This document shows, piece after piece, positions 8,685 through 15,872 of a DNA stretch of 35,072 nt. Position 1 is the stretch's first letter. Every line of letters begins with the position of its first letter. Position numbers and translations under genes: made by a program. This stretch comes from Gammaproteobacteria bacterium (GTDB lineage: Bacteria; Pseudomonadota; Gammaproteobacteria; Steroidobacterales; Steroidobacteraceae), in NCBI GenBank assembly GCA_005877965.1, contig VBNP01000012.1:1-35072 (forward strand), given 5' to 3'. The notes under the pieces are model-generated. The model saw only the letters and a program-made list of their open reading frames with translations. It did no database searches and was not told where the DNA came from.

Positions 8685-9320
8685 CTAGAGCAGGCCGTCC
8701 AGTCGGTCGAGGTCGTTGATGACGCGCCAGCGGCCGCCGCCTTTCTCCACCCTGGCGCGCCAGACTTCGAGTCGCGACAGGTATTCGCGCGGGTCGAAAT
8801 TGTCGGAGCGCAGCTTCGTCACGTTGAGCGCTACCACCTCGAAGCCCTTGAAATCGAGCGGCAGGTCGCGCACGTAGCCCTTGGCCAGCTCCTCCTTCAT
8901 GTCGGAGAAGATCAGAATCTCCTTGCGGCCCGTCTTCTTCTCGTTCAGGAACTCGATCGCCTGCAGCAGGCCGCCGGTGATGTCCGTATACGGCGCGGAC
9001 CTGGACTCATCAGCGAATTTCTCTACGCGGCTGGCGAACGCGCGCTTCTGCTGGTTTGCGGTACTGGGACGGTCGTCGAACGTGGCCTTGGCGATGATGT
9101 TCTTCTCCGTGAAGCTCGCGGTGTCAATCCGCGCAACTGCCAAGGAATCCAACGGCTGCAACCGCGACAGGGCGAACAGGATGATCTGCTCTGCCTTGCT
9201 CACCTGCCGGTTGTACGAACCCGACGTATCGATCAGCAGGTACACGCCCGTGTTGTGCGGTACCGGGGACGAGCAGGCTGTGAGCAGCAGTGCCGCGCCC
9301 ACGAAGTGCCGCCAGTTCAT
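8685..9320 (-). CDS. von Willebrand factor A-domain lipoprotein
   Basis: Lipobox LLLTAC; MIDAS-type DTSGS (DxSxS), later TDITGG and FSD. Confidence 0.8.
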   Translation of the reverse strand: MNWRHFVGAALLLTACSSPVPHNTGVYLLIDTSGSYNRQVSKAEQIILFALSRLQPLDSLAVARIDTASFTEKNIIAKATFDDRPSTANQQKRAFASRVEKFADESRSAPYTDITGGLLQAIEFLNEKKTGRKEILIFSDMKEELAKGYVRDLPLDFKGFEVVALNVTKLRSDNFDPREYLSRLEVWRARVEKGGGRWRVINDLDRLDGLL

Positions 9321-10750
9321 GACTGCACCTCCTGCAACGATTCCTCCTCAATGGGCGGTGCCGCATGCGCAGCCGCGATCCTCGCTTCGATCCATAGCGG
9401 CACGAACAGCGGGAGGTCGTAGATCCGCTCCGCCAGCGTGCCGAGATGGCGCAAGCCGTTACCGAGAACGCGAAGGATGAGCGCGAGCGCCCGCAGCACC
9501 CCGATACCCGTCAGGCCCATCACGGTGCGCAGCGAGTGCACGAACGTCTCGAGCGGTATGGCGGCAAACACCAGCGCGAATGGCAGGATAAATCCCATGC
9601 CCATCTGTGCCATCGTGGTGATCCACAGATGCCCGTTCACCAGCGCTGCCGCATTCTCGCCACGCAGCAGCGCGGTGGTCGCGAGCTCGTCCTGCAGCAG
9701 CACTTCGCGCATGTACGCGAGGCCCGCTTCGATACTCGCCATCAGCAGCAGGATCATGAAGGTAATCCCCATCATGCGCAGGCGCATTTTGTCCGACAGA
9801 GCGCCGATCACGGGAAATAGGCGCGTGATGCGCAACGACTCCATGAGGAACAGACCCATGGAGATCTCGACCATGATGATGACGAGCGCAGCGATATCAG
9901 CCGTGCGGAACACGCCGATGAAGCTCGTCCCGCCGACCATCTCCGCCATCGGCCGCGCGATCAGCGTGAAGTTGATCGCAGCCCCGGCCATCGCCACCGC
10001 GAGCACTAACATTGAGACGAAAAAGTTCACCAGCGATGAGGACGACAGCACCGACAGCGCGCGGTCCTCTCCGTGCACGATCGTCTCGTAGTCCTGCATG
10101 TGGCGGTCGATGACCAGCGAGCGCTCGATGACGCTCGCCACGCTCTTGTTCACGCGGCCGAGCGTTTCCTGGATCAGGCGCCAGTCGGGCATCATTTTCC
10201 GCAGCAGCGCGTGACGCTCGCCGCTTGCCTTGCGGTAGTCGTCCATCGCTTCGCCGTGCGCCTTGACCATCGATTTGTGAATGTCGGCGAGGATGTCGGC
10301 GCCGGTATTGCGCGTATCGAGATTGGCGATCACCGCGACCGCCTTCGCCCAACCCGGCGCCTCCGGCGGCACCTCCACCGCTTTCTCCTGATCCTCCTCG
10401 ATGCGGATGATCGCTTCACTCAGGCGGCGGTGCATGTCCGGATAGTTCGCCAGATCCTTGCGCGCGGTGTCCGCAACGCGCGCAAACTCGCGTTCTACCA
10501 TTCGCTCCTTGGCGTCGCGTCCGGCATTGAGCAGTACCTCGCGATTGCGTGCTGCGAGGCGCTCCTCAGCGTGCGCGACCGAATGCGAGGCAAGGCGAAA
10601 CCCGCGCGCCAACGCGCTCGTGGCCGCGTGGATCGCCTGGTGAGCGGTGTGCCGCGCCAGATACAGCGCCGTGATCAGCAGCACCAGCAGGATCGCTGCC
10701 GACACCACCGGCCAGGGCGTGATAGTCAATAGATTCGTGATTATGGACAT
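9317..10750 (-). CDS. Uncharacterised multi-pass membrane protein with N-terminal TM and long helical/coiled-coil region
   Basis: 477 aa with no recognised family. About five hydrophobic segments; region 45-230 is charged and helical. Overlaps the vWA gene by 4 bp (ATGA). Confidence 0.75.
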   Translation of the reverse strand: MSIITNLLTITPWPVVSAAILLVLLITALYLARHTAHQAIHAATSALARGFRLASHSVAHAEERLAARNREVLLNAGRDAKERMVEREFARVADTARKDLANYPDMHRRLSEAIIRIEEDQEKAVEVPPEAPGWAKAVAVIANLDTRNTGADILADIHKSMVKAHGEAMDDYRKASGERHALLRKMMPDWRLIQETLGRVNKSVASVIERSLVIDRHMQDYETIVHGEDRALSVLSSSSLVNFFVSMLVLAVAMAGAAINFTLIARPMAEMVGGTSFIGVFRTADIAALVIIMVEISMGLFLMESLRITRLFPVIGALSDKMRLRMMGITFMILLLMASIEAGLAYMREVLLQDELATTALLRGENAAALVNGHLWITTMAQMGMGFILPFALVFAAIPLETFVHSLRTVMGLTGIGVLRALALILRVLGNGLRHLGTLAERIYDLPLFVPLWIEARIAAAHAAPPIEEESLQEVQS

Positions 10751-10864
10751 GTGGAGACTCGCTTACGTTTGCCCGAAGGCGCGAAGACGGCGGATTCGGG
10801 CCGTCCGGTGCGGAAAGCTCAGGATCGGTGCGGGCGATCGCCGCACGGTACGGATGACATCCAA

Positions 10865-10955
10865 GATGGCAACCCCGCTATCATAGGAAACCCCTTAGAC
10901 CGGTGGCTTTGCGGCCCTTTCTTTCGAAAGGTGTGCCTTTGCTGAACCGCGGTCA
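10865..10955 (-). ncRNA. Cyclic-di-GMP-I (GEMM) riboswitch
   Basis: Minus-strand RNA AAAGGCACACCTTTCGAAAGAAAGGGCCGCAAAGCCACCGGTCTAAGGGGTTTCCTATGATAGCGGGGTTGCC matches GGCAaACC, GAAA tetraloop P2, GGGaCGCAAAGCC, ccGGuCUAA and aGCGGGGUUgCC. Confidence 0.87.
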
Positions 10956-11043
10956 GGGTGCTGCTACGGGGTGCACCTGTCAACGTATTAGGTCGCATTT
11001 TGAAGGCAGCGTTATGTCACCACGCGTCACGCCGCGGATTCCG

Positions 11044-12942
11044 TTACTCGGCGCTCGCGATCAAGCTCAGATCCGGTGCGGCCGGATGCTCGACCGCACG
11101 ACGTGCGGTCGGGGCCGTGGACCCGCGTTGTCCCGCAATCATCGCGCGGTCCCGACCGGATTCCTTGGCGCAATAGAGGGCTTCGTCGGCCATTCTCAGC
11201 AGTTGCTCAAAATGTGGACCCATAGTCGTGTCGGAGATGCCGAAGCTTGCCGTAAAGGCGGGGGTTCCGCCCGCGAGCAGGTTCTCGGCGAGCTTTGCGC
11301 GAACCCGATCGACCACTTCCTGAGCCTGCGAGGCGCCGGAGTGAGGCAGAACCAGAACGAACTCCTCACCACCCCAGCGTGCGGCCAGGTCGCCGTCGCG
11401 CAAACTCGTGCACAGAGTTTGGGCAAAGAGCCGGAGCGCCTGATCACCCGCCTCGTGCCCGCGTGAGTCGTTGAGGCGCTTAAAGTGATCCAGATCCGCG
11501 ATAACCAGGGCGAACACTTTGCCCTCGCGGTTGAGCTGCCGGACCCGCTCTTCCGCGGACCGTCGATTGGACAATCCGGTCAGACTGTCGGTGGTTGCCT
11601 TGCGCTGTGTGCTATTGAATGCGCGCAGCGTGCCGATGCGGGCTCCGGCCTGCATGCCAAGCGTCGTTAGTTGGGCGACCTGGCGGGCCGTCGGGGGCTT
11701 GCCTGCGGGAGCCGCGCTGTGCAACACGCCCAGCGCCCGTCCCATGAAGCTCACGGGAACGCACACCGCGGAAACCGCCCCGCACGGCCGGCCGCGCAGG
11801 CGCGAGCAGGCATTAAGCGCCTCGCTGTCGGGAAATATCACCGGATTGCTCCGACGCACCGCCATGCAACTGAAAGGTGACTGCACGTCACAGCCCGGCG
11901 CGCCGGCATCCGGATGCTGTGTCGCCTTCTCCAGGTGCGTTCGACTGGAATCCGCCAGCAGCAGCTCGGTGGGAAGGTCATTTGAGATCACCTTCATGGC
12001 GCGCCCCAGCACTCGATAGGCCTCTTCTTCGGTGTCGGCCATCTCGAGCGCTTCCACCAATTGAGTGCCAAAGGCATCCCGGTCGGCCTCGGCCCGCAGT
12101 CGTCCGATGACCTCATTCAGGTGATCGGCCATGTCGTTGATCGCGTGGCCGAGCTCTCCGAGCTCATCCTGGCTCGCGACCACATTTCGGACACCAAGAT
12201 CGCCTTGGGACAGCGTCACGGCCACATCGCGAACCTTGCGCAGGGAGGAGCGGATGGACCGCGATAGCCATGCGACCAGCATCGCGACCACGACACTGGT
12301 CAGAACTCCTGCCATGATCAGCCAGCGCTTGGCATTTGCCTCGGCGCTAGCGGCGTCGTTGGTGGCCTCGGTGATGTGTGCCGTGAACGCCGCCGTCTGT
12401 TGAAGCATGCCGGCATCCAATGCATCGCCGGCTTCCCGAAAGGCCGGCAGCAGCGCTCCAGCCGCCTCGGCATCGCGAAGTGCCAGGGGCCCGGTTTCCA
12501 TGGCCCGGGCCAGAAAGGTATCGGCCAGGGTACGCACCTTGGTCTCGGTCTCGACCAGATCGGCGGCAAGGTGGAAGTGCTCGAGCGTCAACAGATCGCG
12601 GCGAAGGTCCTTGGCATTCTCCGCCAGCGAATCGGCGACCGTCGAGCGCTCATCCGCCGAGAGCGTGCCGCTCGCGAGAGCCGCATTCACGTCGGCCCGC
12701 AGATTGGCGTGGACCGTGTCGGCATCCTGATGATAGCGAGCCGCCTTGCTGATCAGCGCCAGCTCCGTCATGGCGCGGCTCTGGGCGCTCAGTGCCCGCC
12801 AGGCAATCACCGTGACCACCACCAGGGCCGCCATCAACAAGCCGTTGATCAGCAGCAGGCGGGCGCCCACGGACCACGCGGGCAACCGCAGGGCGTTGAG
12901 AACCTTAGGCATCCGGTCACTCAGAATGGAACTGACCGCCAT
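11044..12942 (-). CDS. Diguanylate cyclase: N-terminal TM/periplasmic sensor, HAMP, GAF, GGDEF
   Basis: HAMP-like RSIRSSLRKVRDVAVTLSQGDLGVRN; GAF-like Cys-rich region; DLDHFKRLNDSRGHEAGDQAL...RDGDLAARWGGEEF with RxxD I-site. Alternative start M11. Confidence 0.93.
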   Translation of the reverse strand: MAVSSILSDRMPKVLNALRLPAWSVGARLLLINGLLMAALVVVTVIAWRALSAQSRAMTELALISKAARYHQDADTVHANLRADVNAALASGTLSADERSTVADSLAENAKDLRRDLLTLEHFHLAADLVETETKVRTLADTFLARAMETGPLALRDAEAAGALLPAFREAGDALDAGMLQQTAAFTAHITEATNDAASAEANAKRWLIMAGVLTSVVVAMLVAWLSRSIRSSLRKVRDVAVTLSQGDLGVRNVVASQDELGELGHAINDMADHLNEVIGRLRAEADRDAFGTQLVEALEMADTEEEAYRVLGRAMKVISNDLPTELLLADSSRTHLEKATQHPDAGAPGCDVQSPFSCMAVRRSNPVIFPDSEALNACSRLRGRPCGAVSAVCVPVSFMGRALGVLHSAAPAGKPPTARQVAQLTTLGMQAGARIGTLRAFNSTQRKATTDSLTGLSNRRSAEERVRQLNREGKVFALVIADLDHFKRLNDSRGHEAGDQALRLFAQTLCTSLRDGDLAARWGGEEFVLVLPHSGASQAQEVVDRVRAKLAENLLAGGTPAFTASFGISDTTMGPHFEQLLRMADEALYCAKESGRDRAMIAGQRGSTAPTARRAVEHPAAPDLSLIASAE

Positions 12943-13165
12943 CTTATGGCGAAACGGTCACCGGACCTGAGAACGCGTGGGCAGTCGGGGCGGACTTGGT
13001 GCACAAGCCGCGAAATTCAGCGTCTCATGAGCGTGCGCCAGAACCGTTTTGTGACCGCAGTCGACATCCTGCCGGATCGCGGTCGCCGATTTTCCATAAG
13101 CCGCGATCTGCCGTCGGGCTCTGCGGAGCCCTGCGGAGCCGCGATCCTTACAGGCGCCCCGAACG

Positions 13166-13261
13166 CTACAAGGAGCGCGCGACGTCGCTCCACACGACAA
13201 CGGCGAGGTAAACCAGCAGCACAGCGAGCGTAGCTCCGATATCGAGGAGAAAGAATTCCAT
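13166..13261 (-). CDS. 31-aa single-TM microprotein
   Basis: MEFFLLDIGATLAVLLVYLAVVVWSDVARSL*, preceded on the minus strand by AAGGGGTGACCT. Not in the supplied ORF track. Confidence 0.5.
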   Translation of the reverse strand: MEFFLLDIGATLAVLLVYLAVVVWSDVARSL

Positions 13262-13518
13262 AGGTCACCCCTTCGGGCCCGTCAGACCGCGGTGACTTTA
13301 GGCGCCGCCGACCGTGCGGACAGCCCTCTGACGAGGTATCGCAGGTACGGATTCAGGGGCCGGTGATCTATACATTTGGGGAGAGGACGGGTTAGCAAAG
13401 CGGGAAACGCGCCCGCTCCATTGGCACGCAGCCGGCTCGGATGCATTATCGTCGTCGGAGAATCGACTCGCAGGTCCCGGGTATCGAAGCGCGATATTCC
13501 TGGCGCGGAGGGGGTTCC

Positions 13519-14193
13519 ATGAGCGAGCGGGTGCCGATCGTGTACATCGTCGACGACGACGAGGTAACACGTAGTTACTTCGACGCCGTGTTATCGACGG
13601 CAAATGTGCGGTGCTGCCGGGTCGAGTCGGCCTCGTCGTTTCTCGAAATGTACGATCCCGACCAACCGGGTTGCCTGTTGCTTGATGTACAGATGCCCGG
13701 AATGACCGGTCCAGAACTGCAACATGAGCTCAATCTGCGGGGCGCGATCATTCCCGTGATCTTCATCAGCAGTCATGCCGGGGTCCCGACTGCCGTCGAA
13801 GCCATGTTGCACGGCGCGTTCGACTTTCTTCAGAAGCCCGTTTCCCACGAGGTACTGCTGGTCCGCGTGCGCGATGCTCTCGATTACGACGCCGGCAATC
13901 GCGCCGCCCTGCGGCAGCACGATCAGATGAGCACGCGGTTCGTCGCGCTCACTGCCCGCGAGCGCGACGTGCTCGCATTGCTCATCGCGGGGCATTCAAA
14001 CAAGGTCATGGCGAGCGAAATGGGCTTGAGCGAGCGCACCGTCGAGGTGTATCGCGCACGTATCATGAAAAAGACCGCCTCGCGCTCGCTCGCGCAGCTT
14101 GTGCGCATGGCGATGGAGATGCAGCTCATGCCTTCCTCGCCGCAGCGGGCCAAGGCGACTCGAGCCAACCGACAGCCCGGACGCCGACCTTGA
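13519..14193 (+). CDS. FixJ/NarL-type response regulator (REC + LuxR HTH)
   Basis: YIVDDDEVTRSYF, CLLLDVQMPGMTG, FDFLQKPV, LTARERDVLALLIAGHSNKVMASEMGLSERTVEVYRARIMKK. Confidence 0.93.
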   Translation: MSERVPIVYIVDDDEVTRSYFDAVLSTANVRCCRVESASSFLEMYDPDQPGCLLLDVQMPGMTGPELQHELNLRGAIIPVIFISSHAGVPTAVEAMLHGAFDFLQKPVSHEVLLVRVRDALDYDAGNRAALRQHDQMSTRFVALTARERDVLALLIAGHSNKVMASEMGLSERTVEVYRARIMKKTASRSLAQLVRMAMEMQLMPSSPQRAKATRANRQPGRRP

Positions 14194-14349
14194 TGCTGTT
14201 CGCTGCGCAAGCGTCGGCAGCATGAACGCGCCGATCCCCGGCGCAGGCTGAGCTCGAGACCCGCTCGCGCCCTGCCGCGCTTGCCCGTGCGCCTAAGCAC
14301 AGCATGACCGTTTGGCAGTACGATAGGCGCGCGCCACACCGCCACCGCC

Positions 14350-15501
14350 ATGAATCCCGCACCGCTCGCCCGGCTCCTCATAGTGGATGACGAGAGCGCA
14401 CAGGTCATCGCCCTGTGCCGCACCTTGGCGCTCGAGGGCTATGCAACGGCCGGAGCGGGTTCCGGCCCGGAAGCGCTCTGCGCCCTGCGCGCGGCGGCAG
14501 CCGATCGTGCCGGCGCCTTCGACGTTCTCATTACCGACCTCATGATGAAGGATATGAACGGCATCGCGCTGCTGCGCGCGGCACAGGACATTGACCCTGA
14601 CCTGGTGGGTCTCGTCATGACCGGAGATGGCACGATCGACACGGCGATCGAGGCCATGAAGAGCGGCGCCCTCGACTACATTCTCAAGCCGTTCACCCTC
14701 AGGACGATTAGACCGGTGCTGTTGCGCGCGCTGGCTGTGCGGCGCCTGCGCCTCGAGAACGCCCAGCTCCTGCGGCGCGTGGCGAACCGCACCACCGAGC
14801 TCGAGGCGGCGAATCGTGAGCTGCAGAGGGCGAACAAGGAGCTCGAAGCGTTCACGTATTCGGTATCGCACGACTTGCGCCAGCCGCTCAACGGAATGAT
14901 TGGCTTTACCGAATTCCTGGTCAGCGAGAAGCCCGGGCCATTGAACGCCAGCCAAAAGGAGTTTCTCGGCAACATCCACCGCGGCGGACAACAACTGCTG
15001 CGCCTCACGAACGACCTGCTGAACTTCTCGCGCCTCGGCCAGCAACCGCTCAAGAGGGAGACTGTGAATGTTGGTACTCTGGTTCTGGAGATTCTCCATC
15101 AGTTGCGAGACGCGGAGCCGCCGCGTAACGTCGAGCTGCGCGTCAGCGCGTTGCCGGATGCGCGGGCGGACTCCGTACTCCTGCGGCAAGTGTTGGTGAA
15201 TCTCCTGTCCAACGCGTTCAAATTCACCCGCCACGTGCCCAATCCCGTGATCGAAGTCGATGGACGAGAGCAAGCGGGCGAATGTGCCTATTCCATCCGC
15301 GACAACGGCGCCGGATTTGACATGCGCAACGCACAACGTTTGTTCGCCATCTTTCACCGATTGCACAGCGACCGGCACTTCGAGGGAAACGGCGTCGGGC
15401 TCTCGATCGCACAGCGCATCGTCGAACGTCACGGGGGCCGAATCTGGGCCGAAGCCGCCGTCGGGCAGGGAGCTAAATTCACCTTCACGTTGCCAGCGTG
15501 A
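14350..15501 (+). CDS. Hybrid REC-histidine kinase (N-terminal receiver, HisKA, HATPase_c)
   Basis: LIVDDE...DVLITDLMMKDMNG...LDYILKPF; FTYSVSHDLRQPLNGMIGF; LVNLLSNAFKFT; DNGAGFD; GNGVGLSIAQRIVERHGG. Confidence 0.95.
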   Translation: MNPAPLARLLIVDDESAQVIALCRTLALEGYATAGAGSGPEALCALRAAAADRAGAFDVLITDLMMKDMNGIALLRAAQDIDPDLVGLVMTGDGTIDTAIEAMKSGALDYILKPFTLRTIRPVLLRALAVRRLRLENAQLLRRVANRTTELEAANRELQRANKELEAFTYSVSHDLRQPLNGMIGFTEFLVSEKPGPLNASQKEFLGNIHRGGQQLLRLTNDLLNFSRLGQQPLKRETVNVGTLVLEILHQLRDAEPPRNVELRVSALPDARADSVLLRQVLVNLLSNAFKFTRHVPNPVIEVDGREQAGECAYSIRDNGAGFDMRNAQRLFAIFHRLHSDRHFEGNGVGLSIAQRIVERHGGRIWAEAAVGQGAKFTFTLPA

Positions 15502-15525
15502 GCGTGCCGGCAGCGGGGGGGACCT

Positions 15526-15786
15526 ATGAAGCTGGCGGTTGACGTGATCGGCTGGACCGGTGCCCTCCTGATTGTTGGAGCGTATGCGCTGCTGTCGGCG
15601 GGCAGGCTCAAGGCGAAATCCCTGGCCTATCACCTCATGAACATCCTCGGGGCCTTCGGGTTCGTCGTGAACAGCGGGTGGAATGGGGCCCTGCCCTCTG
15701 CGGCCCTGAACGTGGTCTGGATAGGAATCGGGGCGTATGCGCTGTTCCAACGCCGGAGGCGCTGGAAGCGCGGCATAACGCGCTAG
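15526..15786 (+). CDS. Small membrane protein, CBU_0592-like family
   Basis: DVIGWTGALLIVGAYALLSAGRLKAKSLAYHLMNILGAFGFVVNSGWNGALPSAALNVVWIGIGAYAL. Confidence 0.75.
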   Translation: MKLAVDVIGWTGALLIVGAYALLSAGRLKAKSLAYHLMNILGAFGFVVNSGWNGALPSAALNVVWIGIGAYALFQRRRRWKRGITR

Positions 15787-15845
15787 CGATATGCCCCCGC
15801 CAAGGCCGGAAGGGGTATTCTAGGACAGCATCTGCACGGAGGCGC

Positions 15846-15857
15846 ACGGTGCACCGT
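15846..15857. repeat. 12-bp perfect palindrome ACGGTGCACCGT upstream of the S8 protease gene
   Basis: Read directly; the palindrome ends 15 nt before the ATG at 15873. Confidence 0.8.
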
Positions 15858-15872
15858 TCACGGGGGTCGACA

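Noticed and set aside
14293-15750. 485-aa minus-strand ORF
   Set aside because: Antisense to the REC-histidine kinase, which has all expected motifs.
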